Of a stretch of DNA of 64,000 nucleotides, positions 1-8,224 are shown one piece after another. The translations under genes and the position numbers were made by a program. The notes under the pieces were generated by a model, which saw only the letters and a list, made by a program, of their open reading frames with translations, was not told the DNA's origin and did no database searches. How positions within the stretch are numbered: the stretch's first letter is position 1; every line of letters starts with the position of its first letter. The stretch comes from CAXXOK01 sp964584315 (GTDB lineage Bacteria > Bacillota > Clostridia > Christensenellales > Aristaeellaceae), in contig CAZOZO010000015.1 in NCBI GenBank assembly GCA_964584315.1, positions 1-64,000 on the forward strand, given 5' to 3'.

Positions 1-2
1 AC

Positions 3-335
3 ATCGAGGCCATGAGCATCAACGCGGCGGGCGCGATCGTGTCCGGCATCAACGGTTCCATGCCGGTCATTGGCGGGGAGATCATTGAGCTGGATTTCAT
101 CCCGGATGGCGAGATCATCTACGGCTATGCCGACGAGTACCTGCTGGTGGAGCGCAAGGGCATTCAGCTGGCGATGAGCGAGCATGTGCTGTTCCTGGAG
201 GACATCACGCTGTACAAGGGCACCGCGCGCTACGACGGCCTGCCGGTGATCGCCGAGGGCTTCGCGGCCATCGCCATCGGCGGCGGCACGCCCACCACCA
301 GCGTGGCGTTCGTGGCCGACGCGGCCAACGCGTAA
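3..335 (+). CDS. Phage major capsid protein, HK97 type (3' fragment)
   Basis: This reading frame is open from the left edge of the window, so it is the C-terminal part of a longer gene; the ATG at 12 is probably internal. The last residues, with a GTARYDG motif followed by a hydrophobic VIAEGFAAIAIGG stretch, resemble the C-terminal P-domain/A-domain end of HK97-fold major capsid proteins, which build the icosahedral head. Its position directly ahead of connector and tail genes fits the fixed gene order of siphoviruses. Identification rests on the C-terminal motif and context only. Confidence 0.7.
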   Translation: MEAMSINAAGAIVSGINGSMPVIGGEIIELDFIPDGEIIYGYADEYLLVERKGIQLAMSEHVLFLEDITLYKGTARYDGLPVIAEGFAAIAIGGGTPTTSVAFVADAANA

Positions 336-350
336 AGGGAGGCGGGCAAC

Positions 351-770
351 ATGGCAGCCAGAAAGAAAAAGGCGGTTGATGAAACCGCCGCAACTGCCGA
401 ACAATCGGCAGTGAGCGAACCCGTGGAAAACAGCGAAAACGCGGCGGAGGCTGCCGCCGAGGCGACCGGCGAACCGGCGGAGGATGCCGAAACCGGCACG
501 GCTTCCGCACAGACGGCTGTTCCTCCCGACGTGGCCAGCGCGCAGGCGCTGGCTTTTCCGTACAATCGCACGCTCAAGTACGGCGCAGATGGTGAGGACG
601 TGCTGGCGCTCCAGACGGCGCTGCTGGCCTCCGGGCTGGATGTGACGATCAGCGGCGTATATGACCTGCGCACCGTGCGCGCCGTGCAGCAGCTGCAGCG
701 GCAAAAAGGGCAGCCCGCCAGCGGCATCATCGGCAAACACGACTATACCGCGCTGCTGGGCAGCGAGTAA
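351..770 (+). CDS. Phage protein with C-terminal peptidoglycan-binding domain
   Basis: The 139-residue product has two parts. Residues 1-75 are low-complexity, rich in Ala, Glu and Thr, after a basic KKKK-like start, and are probably disordered. Residues 76-139 match the PG_binding_1 pattern (LKYGADGEDVLALQ, then the GVYDLRTVRAVQQLQ repeat and the closing GIIGKHDYTALL). Such domains bind cell-wall glycan and are normally found on lysins. Here the gene sits 15 nt behind the capsid gene and ahead of the connector, so a virion-head decoration or structural role is inferred. It has no catalytic domain. A GGGAGG-like ribosome site precedes the ATG. Confidence 0.75.
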   Translation: MAARKKKAVDETAATAEQSAVSEPVENSENAAEAAAEATGEPAEDAETGTASAQTAVPPDVASAQALAFPYNRTLKYGADGEDVLALQTALLASGLDVTISGVYDLRTVRAVQQLQRQKGQPASGIIGKHDYTALLGSE

Positions 771-787
771 CCGACCGAAGGGAGCGC

Positions 788-1087
788 ATGCGGATGGCCT
801 ATGACGCGACGACCACACTGGCGCTGGTGAAGGCACGGCTTAACCGGCTTGCGTCCGATACCACGCTGGACGTGTACCTGACCAGCCGTATCGAGGCAGC
901 GACAGCGGAGCTCAGGCGCATCGGTATCCAGCTGGACGGTGGGCAGGCCGATGATGTGATGTTCTGCGCCGACTATGTCGTGTGGCAGTATCAGAACCGC
1001 GACGCAGGCGGAGCCATGCCCGACTGGCTCCGCCTGCGCAGGCGCGAACGGTGGCTCCAGCAGCAGACAGGAGGCGAAACGCCGTGA
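788..1087 (+). CDS. Phage head-tail connector protein
   Basis: The product is a 99-residue, mostly alpha-helical small protein placed just after the capsid module. Its length, its helical content with conserved features such as DDVMFCADYVVWQY, and its position match the gp6-like head-tail connector (DNA-packaging adaptor) family that forms a ring between portal and tail. It overlaps the next gene by GTGA. The ATG at 788 follows a GAAGGGAG ribosome site; a second ATG two codons later is an alternative start. Family assignment is by size, order and general composition, not a strong motif. Confidence 0.65.
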   Translation: MRMAYDATTTLALVKARLNRLASDTTLDVYLTSRIEAATAELRRIGIQLDGGQADDVMFCADYVVWQYQNRDAGGAMPDWLRLRRRERWLQQQTGGETP

Positions 1088-1710
1088 TTCTCGACAGCGG
1101 AATTTGCAGCATCTTCCGAATGGGAGAAAGAACATTTGTTCGTATCGCTGCGTCATGGTATCGGGAGCTGTCCTTTGAGACCCAGCCGTCCAAGGAAAAT
1201 GTCAGCGACGGCGTACAGACGGGCGCGCGCATCCGCATCCATGAGGTGCGCGAGGTGGCGCGCGGCGATGTGCTGGTATTGCGAGACGTAACGACGCTGG
1301 GCATGTTCGACGCATACTTCGAGGTCGTGCGCGCCTACCACGGGCAGGATGAGGAGAACGGTCAGCCCATTACCGACCTGACGCTTGCCGCGTCGCTCAT
1401 GACCGAGGCGCTCGCGCTGGTGCCGGGCGTGGAGGTAGCCGACAGCATGGGCGCAAAGACAACGCGTCCCGGTGCCCAGAACCGGCACACCGTCGCGGCG
1501 GAGGTGCGCTCGATCACCCGCGACGGGCAGTTTCAGGCGATGGCCTACACCGGCAAGCCGAAGCTGCAGGCGATGATCTACGCGGATGAATATGCGAACG
1601 AACCGTTCGTATCGGTGGGCGGGGCGATGTACGCCATCCTGAAAACCGAAAAGAACGGCCTCAAGCTGGCGCTGGATTGCGCTGAGGTGGACACATGGGA
1701 CACGGCATGA
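1084..1710 (+). CDS. Phage head-tail joining / neck protein (putative)
   Basis: The start chosen is GTG at 1084, which overlaps the stop of the preceding connector (GTGA); the open frame extends further upstream but that part lies inside the previous gene. The 208-residue product has no motif I recognise with confidence. Its place between the connector and the HK97 gp10-like gene is where siphoviruses encode the head-closure or stopper protein, and that is the basis of the call. The C-terminal part (VGGAMYAILKTEKNGLK and the stretch after it) looks like beta-structure. Translation is probably coupled to the connector. Confidence 0.5.
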   Translation: MILDSGICSIFRMGERTFVRIAASWYRELSFETQPSKENVSDGVQTGARIRIHEVREVARGDVLVLRDVTTLGMFDAYFEVVRAYHGQDEENGQPITDLTLAASLMTEALALVPGVEVADSMGAKTTRPGAQNRHTVAAEVRSITRDGQFQAMAYTGKPKLQAMIYADEYANEPFVSVGGAMYAILKTEKNGLKLALDCAEVDTWDTA

Positions 1711-2108
1711 TCGACCTGGGCGTGGAGGGCATGAGCGAAACGCAGCAGTACTTCGATCAGCCGCAGACCCCCGCCGAGCGAAACGAAGTGGCCTCGGCGC
1801 TCCGGGCGGGCGGCGATCTGGTGATCGGTGCGGCGAAGCGGCGTATCCATTCGATCTCCGGCGATCTGGCAAACAGCCTGACCACCGACACGACTGTGGG
1901 TCGACACCGCAGCGTGGCGACGGTTCACCATGGCAAAGGCGGCGCGCATGACCATCTGGTGGAATACGGGCACGCGCCCAGCGGGTGGAATCAAAGCGAG
2001 CAGCCGGTGCTCCCACACCCGTACCTGTGGCCTGCCTTTGAGGAACAGAAACAGGCGGCCTATACGAAAATCAAGGATGCGGTGGTGGAGGTGCTACGAA
2101 ACCGATGA
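1695..2108 (+). CDS. HK97 gp10-like minor tail / tail completion protein
   Basis: The product is 137 residues and fits the HK97 gp10 family: a helical N-terminus, then a central part with AKRRIHSISGDLANSL and a YGHAPSGW segment before a conserved PHPYLWPAFEE motif, which is typical of the family. These proteins sit at the head-tail interface. GAGGTGG lies 5 nt ahead of the ATG at 1695; a second in-frame ATG at 1707 overlaps the previous stop as ATGA and is an alternative. The end overlaps the next gene (ATGA). Confidence 0.75.
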   Translation: MGHGMIDLGVEGMSETQQYFDQPQTPAERNEVASALRAGGDLVIGAAKRRIHSISGDLANSLTTDTTVGRHRSVATVHHGKGGAHDHLVEYGHAPSGWNQSEQPVLPHPYLWPAFEEQKQAAYTKIKDAVVEVLRNR

Positions 2109-2431
2109 GCGCTTACAATGACCTTTTGTCCGTGATGGAGGGACTGGGCATCCCCGCGAGCGCGCTGGTAATGCCACAGGCTGTGCCCACCTACGCTGTG
2201 GTGCGGATGCTGAACCACCAGCCAGAGCAGAGCAGCGATGATCTGCCCAGTATCTTCGGCGCGTATCTGCAAATTGACCTGTTTACTACTGCGGACGCGG
2301 ACGCCAAAGCGCGTGAAATCATGCAGGCGGCACAGGATGCCGGTTTCCTGTACCGCGGGCGCAGTGATGATTACCAGAACGACCGGCAGCATGTGGAGAT
2401 CAGACTTTTGAAACTGGAGGTAGTAACATGA
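2105..2431 (+). CDS. Phage tail terminator-type protein
   Basis: The product is 108 residues, starting at an ATG that overlaps the previous stop (ATGA at 2105) and ending in another ATGA overlap with the major tail gene. Size and place directly before the major tail protein match the tail terminator (gpU/gp11-like) that caps the tail tube. The DLPSIFGAYLQIDLFTT and GFLYRGRSDDY segments fit such small alpha/beta proteins, but this is family inference by order and size, not a diagnostic motif. Confidence 0.6.
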   Translation: MSAYNDLLSVMEGLGIPASALVMPQAVPTYAVVRMLNHQPEQSSDDLPSIFGAYLQIDLFTTADADAKAREIMQAAQDAGFLYRGRSDDYQNDRQHVEIRLLKLEVVT

Positions 2432-3039
2432 GCGAACCCATTATCCTTGGCAAGGTGTTGCCGGTGGTCGGCATGCGCGACCTGGTGTACGCCAAAATCC
2501 TTTCGGACACCACCGCGGGCACGGTGTACGACGAGGTCAAGCAGCTGCAGGGCGTGCAGAGCCTTGGCTTTGTGCCCAACAGCAACCAGCAGCAGAGCTA
2601 CGGCGACGATGGCACCTTCTGTATCGTGAGCGCCAACGGTGACGCGGACGGCGAGGTGGAGGTGAACACCATCCCGCCTGAGATGGAAGTGGACTGGTTT
2701 GGCCGGACGCTGGACGCCAACGGCGCTGTCGTGATGGGCAGTGACGATCACGCGAGCGACGTGGCCCTCGGCTTCCGTGCTCGCAAGGCGGACGGTGCGG
2801 ACAAGCTGGTGTGGCTTTACAAATGCACGCCTTCCTCGCCGGAGAGCGCCTACAAGACCAAAGAAGGCAGCAACGTGACCATCCAGACCCGCAAGATCAA
2901 GTTCAAGGCGACCCAGCGCACGTCTGACCACAACATGAAGATCGCGCTGGACAGCAACGCCGCGGGGCTGGCCGCCTCGGTGGTGACCAACTGGTGCAAG
3001 GCGGTCTATGAGCCCGCGACGGTCAAGACCACCGTGTAA
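2428..3039 (+). CDS. Phage major tail (tube) protein
   Basis: The 203-residue product resembles the phi13-type major tail protein family, which polymerises into the tail tube of siphoviruses. It shows the typical N-terminus (GKVLPVVGMRDLVYAKI), a central EVEVNTIPPEMEVDWFGRTL region, and a C-terminal VTIQTRKIKFKATQR beta region. ATGA overlaps the upstream gene. A strong hairpin at 3059-3082 follows the stop, so this gene can be expressed above the downstream tail genes, as expected for the most abundant tail component. Confidence 0.85.
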   Translation: MSEPIILGKVLPVVGMRDLVYAKILSDTTAGTVYDEVKQLQGVQSLGFVPNSNQQQSYGDDGTFCIVSANGDADGEVEVNTIPPEMEVDWFGRTLDANGAVVMGSDDHASDVALGFRARKADGADKLVWLYKCTPSSPESAYKTKEGSNVTIQTRKIKFKATQRTSDHNMKIALDSNAAGLAASVVTNWCKAVYEPATVKTTV

Positions 3040-3058
3040 TGTCACAACCCCTGCGCAT

Positions 3059-3086
3059 GGGCACGCCCTGTTCGGCGTGCCCTTTC
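3059..3086 (+). terminator. Intrinsic terminator/attenuator after major tail gene
   Basis: There is a perfect 9-bp stem (3059-3067 with 3074-3082), a 6-nt loop and then TTTCT. Downstream tail genes lack their own clear promoter, so partial read-through is expected; this would set a high ratio of major tail protein to assembly and tape-measure proteins. Confidence 0.75.
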
Positions 3087-3136
3087 TCGCTGCATAAGAA
3101 CCGCAAGCGCCTGCGGAAGTGAAAGGATGACTTTCT

Positions 3137-3490
3137 GTGATGAAGATCAAGCTGAAAATCGACGGCAAATTTTGCGAGTTTTACGCGAGCGTGACCGCCC
3201 GCAAGGGCCGCGATGCCTACGCCCTCAAGAAAAATCTGGTGAAAACGCTTAAGGAGAACCAGGACGAAAACGGGGAGAACGTGTACACCGACGAGCTGAT
3301 GGACGATCTGACCGCGTTCGTGGTGGAGGCGTTCGACCGCCAGTTTACCGCGCAGCAGTTTCTGGACGGCTACGAGGGCTGGTTTTTCGATGTGCAGCAG
3401 ATCGTTGACGCCATCATGAACCATGTGACGGAGGCGCTTGCGGAGGGCTTCCCAAAAAACCCGACGCCCCAGTCGGAGACGACGAAGTAA
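3137..3490 (+). CDS. Tail assembly chaperone, short form (gpG-like)
   Basis: The 117-residue product lies between the major tail and tape-measure genes, the invariant place of the tail assembly chaperone that coats the tape measure during tail assembly. The protein is charged and alpha-helical. Near its end is a slippery heptamer (3454-3460), so a minor share of ribosomes should shift to the -1 frame and make a longer gpGT-like product. The zero-frame stop is TAA at 3488. The start is ATG at 3137 with a second ATG immediately after; GAAAGGATG lies upstream. Confidence 0.8.
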   Translation: MMKIKLKIDGKFCEFYASVTARKGRDAYALKKNLVKTLKENQDENGENVYTDELMDDLTAFVVEAFDRQFTAQQFLDGYEGWFFDVQQIVDAIMNHVTEALAEGFPKNPTPQSETTK

Positions 3491-3699
3491 CCGACTGGGG
3501 CGAGGTTTTCAGGTCGCTGTACGCGACGCTCATGGGCAAGGGCTGGACTCTGCCGGATATTGACGGTATGGACATCGGCTTCTTTTTTGCCTGTATGGGT
3601 CATTCTGATGTGGAGCAGAACGAAGCGCATGCTCCTGCGCCGGTTGTGGATGAGAACGGTACGCGTGGGCTGTATATCGATCAGTTCGGATTATTTTAG
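3137..3699 (+). CDS. Tail assembly chaperone, -1 frameshift product (gpGT-like)
   Basis: The zero frame is read to codon AAC at 3458-3460; a one-base slip on A_AAA_AAC then continues in the -1 frame from 3460 to the TAG at 3697-3699. This adds about 79 residues after 108, giving roughly 187. The extension contains an acidic linker, then VTDWGEVFRSLYATLM and a DIDGMDIGFFFACMG stretch, i.e. a plausible folded T-domain ending in a DQFGLF tail. The extension has no good start of its own. This is the classic siphovirus gpG/gpGT arrangement. Confidence 0.8.
3454..3460 (+). promoter_or_regulatory. Programmed -1 ribosomal frameshift site AAAAAAC
   Basis: The heptamer reads A_AAA_AAC in the zero frame of the chaperone gene, a highly slippery X_XXY_YYZ sequence. 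A second overlapping candidate, C_CCA_AAA, starts at 3451. The -1 frame stays open to 3699, immediately before the tape-measure start. Confidence 0.85.
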
Positions 3700-3713
3700 C
3701 GAGGTGAGGCATT

Positions 3714-4913
3714 GTGGCGGCGGAGGAAGTCGTAGGCAGTCTTGCGGTCAAGCTGGCGCTTTCGTCCGGCAGTTTTGACGCGGGCATCAAGCGGGTGGGC
3801 ACGGAGCTGAAGAGCATCGACAGCGGCTTTCGCGCCAGCGCCGCCGAGGCCGCGGCAGCCGGTGAGCGCTTTGATACGCTGGGGCAAAAGCAGCAGACGC
3901 TTGCGCAGAAGCTGACCGTGCAACAGACCGCGACGGTCGCCTACCGCCAGCAACTGGACCAGCTACGCCAGCGCATGACCACATTGGGCGCAGCGCAGAT
4001 TCAGCTGAAGGATAAGGTGGCGGCTGCAAAAGGAACCTACGATCAGGCGAAGCAATCCCTCAAGGAGCACCAGAAAGCGGGCGACCTGACCGGCGAGGAG
4101 ATGAAACAGCTCGCCGACCGTGTGACGGAACTGCGTTCGGCATACCGCGCGCTGGTCGATCAGGAGAAGCAGGTGCAGGGCAATCTCGCCCGCCTGCAGG
4201 GTACGCTATCCGCCACCGAGGCCGGTTACAACGCCATGCGCGTACAGACCGCGCAGACCCGTCAGGAGTTGGCACGCACCGAGGCGGAGGCGAAGCGGCA
4301 GGCTTCCGCCTGGGGCAAACTGGAGGCCGCCGCGGGCAAGTATGAGAAAACGCTCGACCGTACCGGCAAAGCGCTCAACACCTTCGGCAACAAGGCCAGC
4401 ATCGCGCTTACCGCGCCGGTGGCGGCTGGCATGGTCAAGGCCACGCAGGCGGCCATGGACTACGAGGATCAGCTGGCAAAGCTGGGCACCATGCCGGGCG
4501 TGACGGCGGCGGGGCTTCGGTCGCTGAGCGACGGCCTGTTCGCCGTGAGCGACGCGACCAATACCGCGCTTTCATCGCTTTCCGCTGCGGAGTATCAGGC
4601 GCTGTCCTCCGGTGTGGCGGTGAATCAGGCAACAGGCTACATGGCGGTGAGCGCCAAAGCGGCGCGGGCAGGCTTTACGGATTTGACCGTGGCGGTGGAT
4701 GGCAGCACGTCGGTGCTGAACGCCTGGAAGCTGGACGCTTCCGCCGCGACGGATGTCTATAACCAGATGATCGTGGCGCAGAATTTCGGCAAAACAACGC
4801 TGGGCGAGATCGCGGGCAGCATCGGGCAGGTGGCGGCTACGGCGGCGGGTCTGAAGGTGAGCTATACCGAGGTGCTGGCGGCGACCGCCGCCATGACCAA
4901 GGGCGGCATCTAG
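3714..4913 (+). CDS. Phage tail tape measure protein, N-terminal part (ends at in-frame TAG)
   Basis: A GTG at 3714, behind GAGGTGAGG, opens a tape-measure protein that fixes tail length. The first 200 residues are a long coiled coil rich in Ala, Gln, Lys and Glu; from about residue 240 comes the TP901-type conserved core (MDYEDQLAKLGTMPGV, then LAATAAMTKGGI). Reading stops at TAG 4911-4913, codon 400, in the middle of that conserved core. The same frame continues without interruption to 7337, so this is the front part of one gene. As it stands the product would be 399 residues and lack the rod and C-terminus. Confidence 0.85.
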   Translation: MAAEEVVGSLAVKLALSSGSFDAGIKRVGTELKSIDSGFRASAAEAAAAGERFDTLGQKQQTLAQKLTVQQTATVAYRQQLDQLRQRMTTLGAAQIQLKDKVAAAKGTYDQAKQSLKEHQKAGDLTGEEMKQLADRVTELRSAYRALVDQEKQVQGNLARLQGTLSATEAGYNAMRVQTAQTRQELARTEAEAKRQASAWGKLEAAAGKYEKTLDRTGKALNTFGNKASIALTAPVAAGMVKATQAAMDYEDQLAKLGTMPGVTAAGLRSLSDGLFAVSDATNTALSSLSAAEYQALSSGVAVNQATGYMAVSAKAARAGFTDLTVAVDGSTSVLNAWKLDASAATDVYNQMIVAQNFGKTTLGEIAGSIGQVAATAAGLKVSYTEVLAATAAMTKGGI

Positions 4914-4925
4914 ACCAATCAGGCC

Positions 4926-7337
4926 ATGACGATGCTCAATCAGGTGCTTGCCAATGTGCTCAAGCCTTCGGCGGAGGCACGCAAGCAGGCGCAGTCACTG
5001 GGCTTGGCGTTTGACGCGACGGCCATCAAGAGCAAGGGGCTGGCAGGCTTTCTTGCCGAGATCGAACAGAAAGCCGGTGGCAACGAGGCGGCGCTGGCAA
5101 AGCTCTTTGGCAGCGTGGAGGCGTATAAGGCCGTTGCCTCGCTGGCAGGTGCGCAGAGCGCGGATTTCGCGCAGGCGCTAAACGAAATGCAGGCCAGCGC
5201 CGGTGCGGTGGACAAGGCGTTTGAGACCATCAGCGACACCACCGGCAACATGGCGCGGGCGGCGCTCAACCGCCTGATGAACAGCGCGGTGCGCTTTGGC
5301 GATGTGATGCTGCCGGTCGTGAACGAGGTGCTGGACAAGGTGGATGGCCTCGTGGACGGGCTTGCCGGGATGGACGCTGAGGCGCGCAAAAACCTGCTGT
5401 TCAGCGCGGGCGCAGCCGCCCTCATCGGCCCTACCGTGAAAGGAATTGGCGCCATCACCAGCGCTGTCAGCGGCGTTGCAAAGCTCATTACCGGTATTGG
5501 TAAGGCGGGCGGCATCGCAAAAGCGATCGGGCTGGTCAGCCTGCCGCTGGCGGCGGGTGCGGCGGGCATCGCCCTGCTCAGTGTGGCCAGCAAGCTTGCG
5601 GAAACCTTCTCCGAGGAGGGCAAGCTGCATCAGCGTGTTCTGAACGTGGGCATCGCACTGGACGATGCCAGCAAGGCGGATTTCGACGCGAAGGTCGCCG
5701 AAGTGATGGAGGGTACCGAAAAGGTGCTGGCGATCAAGGCGAAAATCAGCGTACAGAAAACCGACCTTGCATCTGGGCTGGACGCCGCCATCGCGGACGG
5801 AAAGCTGACGCGCGGCGAAAACAACAAATTGCGCAAGGAGATTGACGCGTGGGTGGATGATGCTGTCGCGGGCGTCAAAACGGACGTAGCCGCCAAGGCG
5901 GCGGACGTCGCCGCGGCGCTGGACGGCATTGCAGGCCTTTCGGACGCGAGCAAAACGCAGATCGTGGCGGCGGTTCAGCAGCGCGGCGACCGGCAGATTG
6001 CGGAGCTGCAGGGTTATCAGACCGAGCTGGACGCGCTGCTCGCTTCGATGAAGGGCGGCACCGAAGCCATTACCGCTGATAAGATCGCCCGGTATAACGA
6101 GCTACTGGACCTGATCGCCACCATGAAGGAGGAAATCGCAGCTGCCAACGAGGGCCTGGACGATTACTACGCCGCGCAGCAGATGTTCATGCAGAGCGGT
6201 CAGGCCACGCCGGAGCAGGCGCAGGCGTATACCAAGCTTGGTATCAAGATTGCGGCGGATGAGAGCGCGACCGCCGAGCAGGCGCGAAAAGAGACCATCA
6301 TCCAGAAGCAGAAAGCGCTGGAAGCAGCGCAGGCCGCCGCCGATGAAACCGGCGATACCGGCAGCGTAGTGACCATCCGGCAGGAAATCCAGACGGCGTT
6401 TCAAAATGAGGACGCGGTGAAAAAGGCGTATCAGGACAAAATCGTGAGCGTGCTCAACAGCGGCGTGGACGCCGCCGTATTGAGCGTTACGGGCGGTGAA
6501 AACCGTCTGTCCACGCTGCTGGATAATTACCTGAAGATCGGCTTTCTGGGCAGCGTGGATACCAGCGAGGAAACCAGCACATCAAACCCCGCGTTTCGTA
6601 AAAAGCTGCAAGCCATGCTTGCGGCTTATTTGAAGGTGGACCCGTCGCAGGTCGACGTGGCCGCCATGGTGGAAGACGGCACGCTGGATATCCTGCTGCA
6701 AAAGTACAAGACCGAGCTGGGCACAAGAATCGCCAGCGAGATGGAAACCGGCGATTTTAACCCGGTGCTGGAGATGCTGAAAGGCTCCATGGACGGGGTC
6801 GACCTGAGCGGTATCGATACATCCAAGCTGAGTGAGAGCGTCAAAGCCCTGTTTGGTCTGCTCGATTTCAAAACAGGCGGCGGCGAGGTATCGCAGGGCA
6901 TCTGGCAGGGTGTGGCGACGGGTCTTGATGAAAACTACGGCGTCGCCAGCGATGCCATGACCAAGGCGAACGGCGACCTGATCGCCGCGGTCAAGAGCCA
7001 GTGGGGCATTCAGTCGCCTTCCACGGTCATGAAGGGTATCTTCACCAATGTGATGCTGGGCGCGGTGGCAGGCATCAGCGAAAACGCGGCGCTGCTGACC
7101 GCGCCCTTTGCGGCGATGGCCACGACCGAATTCCCCCGGCTGGGCGCGGGCATCATGGACGCGCTCATTCAGGCGGTGAACAACCGCAGCGAAGCGTTCA
7201 AGGCTGCCATCCGCAACAGCGTGCGAAACGCGCTGGCGGCGGCACAGTTGATTGCCAATCAGGGGGTAAAGATACCCGTGTCTCTGGTGTATACGGATGC
7301 ATCGACGAAAAAGCTCAGTCAGGGACTGGGGCTGTAA
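4926..7337 (+). CDS. Phage tail tape measure protein, C-terminal part
   Basis: This is in the same frame as the preceding part, restarting at an ATG four codons after the TAG. The first residues (MTMLNQVLANVLKPSAEA) complete the conserved TP901 core that the upstream part begins. Next come hydrophobic Gly/Ala-rich segments (about residues 160-220) of the type that may enter the membrane at DNA injection, then long helical stretches, and near residue 695 the VKSQWGIQSPSTVMKGI motif common in tape-measure C-termini. No ribosome site of quality precedes 4926. Full-length reading would be about 1,207 residues. Confidence 0.8.
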   Translation: MTMLNQVLANVLKPSAEARKQAQSLGLAFDATAIKSKGLAGFLAEIEQKAGGNEAALAKLFGSVEAYKAVASLAGAQSADFAQALNEMQASAGAVDKAFETISDTTGNMARAALNRLMNSAVRFGDVMLPVVNEVLDKVDGLVDGLAGMDAEARKNLLFSAGAAALIGPTVKGIGAITSAVSGVAKLITGIGKAGGIAKAIGLVSLPLAAGAAGIALLSVASKLAETFSEEGKLHQRVLNVGIALDDASKADFDAKVAEVMEGTEKVLAIKAKISVQKTDLASGLDAAIADGKLTRGENNKLRKEIDAWVDDAVAGVKTDVAAKAADVAAALDGIAGLSDASKTQIVAAVQQRGDRQIAELQGYQTELDALLASMKGGTEAITADKIARYNELLDLIATMKEEIAAANEGLDDYYAAQQMFMQSGQATPEQAQAYTKLGIKIAADESATAEQARKETIIQKQKALEAAQAAADETGDTGSVVTIRQEIQTAFQNEDAVKKAYQDKIVSVLNSGVDAAVLSVTGGENRLSTLLDNYLKIGFLGSVDTSEETSTSNPAFRKKLQAMLAAYLKVDPSQVDVAAMVEDGTLDILLQKYKTELGTRIASEMETGDFNPVLEMLKGSMDGVDLSGIDTSKLSESVKALFGLLDFKTGGGEVSQGIWQGVATGLDENYGVASDAMTKANGDLIAAVKSQWGIQSPSTVMKGIFTNVMLGAVAGISENAALLTAPFAAMATTEFPRLGAGIMDALIQAVNNRSEAFKAAIRNSVRNALAAAQLIANQGVKIPVSLVYTDASTKKLSQGLGL

Positions 7338-7352
7338 ACGGAGGGAGCGCAT

Positions 7353-8222
7353 TTGCAGATCTGCTACATCACGGACGGCGGGGCGCAGGTCATCTGCTCC
7401 AATGCCTCGCCGCCCGTGCCGGACATCCTGCTGTGTGAGGCGGACGGCATCTACGGCTACGAGAACACGACCTATGTGAGCGATCAGAGTGGACAGGATG
7501 GCAGCGTGTTTGTGGGCAGCAAGCTTTCGGCCCGCCGCGTGGGGCTGACGCTCCGGCTGATGCGGGATGTGGTGGCCACGCGAAACCTGATCCTGCGCAC
7601 GCTCGCGCCCAAATCGCTGGGCACCCTGCGACTGGTGCGCGGCGCGCTGACACGCGACATCCGCTGCGTGGTGGAAAAGGTGAGCGTGAACACCCAGGAC
7701 GGGGCGCTCATGAACCTGTTCTTCCTGTGCCCGAACCCCTACTGGCGGGAGGAGAGCGAGAGCCGCGTAAACATCGCCACCTGGCAACCGCTGTTTCAGT
7801 ATCCCCTTTGTATCGAAAAGGGCGTGGGTTTCATGTTTGGCCAGCGCACCGAAGAGCGCGTGATCAACGTTCGCAATGCCGGTACGGCTACGGCGGGCAT
7901 GCGGGTGGTGTTCACCGCGCGCAGCGAGGTGGTGAACCCTAAGATCAGCAACGCCATGGACGGCTCGCAGTATATCCAGATCAACGCCACATTGCACGAG
8001 GGCGATATCCTGACCATCCAGACGGGCGTGGGCGAGAAAAAGGCGACGCTATACCGGGCGGCGGGCGGACAGACGAACAACGCGTTCAGCCTGATCGACA
8101 TCGCCAATGTGACCTTTTTGCAGCTGTTGCCTGGTGATAATTACCTGAGCTATACCGCCGAGAGCGGCGAGAGCTTCCTGATGGTGGCGGTTTTCTACTA
8201 TTCGAGCTATCTGGAGGTTTGA
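7353..8222 (+). CDS. Phage distal tail protein (Dit family)
   Basis: A TTG start at 7353 follows GGAGGGAGCGCA. The 289-residue product fits the siphovirus distal tail (Dit) family: the N-terminal ring domain contains GIYGYENTTYVSDQSGQDG and later LMNLFFLCPNPYWRE, the signature leading into the C-terminal galectin-like domain (VINVRNAGTATAGMRVVFTA onward). Dit forms the hub joining tail tube to the adsorption device. It ends in an overlap with the next gene. Confidence 0.85.
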   Translation: MQICYITDGGAQVICSNASPPVPDILLCEADGIYGYENTTYVSDQSGQDGSVFVGSKLSARRVGLTLRLMRDVVATRNLILRTLAPKSLGTLRLVRGALTRDIRCVVEKVSVNTQDGALMNLFFLCPNPYWREESESRVNIATWQPLFQYPLCIEKGVGFMFGQRTEERVINVRNAGTATAGMRVVFTARSEVVNPKISNAMDGSQYIQINATLHEGDILTIQTGVGEKKATLYRAAGGQTNNAFSLIDIANVTFLQLLPGDNYLSYTAESGESFLMVAVFYYSSYLEV

Positions 8223-8224
8223 GC

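Noticed and set aside
3714..7337. TAG recoded to Gln by the phage (alternative code)
   Set aside because: Other phage genes in the window (gpGT form at 3697, holin, secreted protein) and host genes end in TAG, so general reassignment is not supported; a single interruption is simpler.
6582..7997. 471-residue open frame on the minus strand
   Set aside because: It is opposite the tape-measure and Dit genes and rich in His and Arg, typical of a shadow frame.
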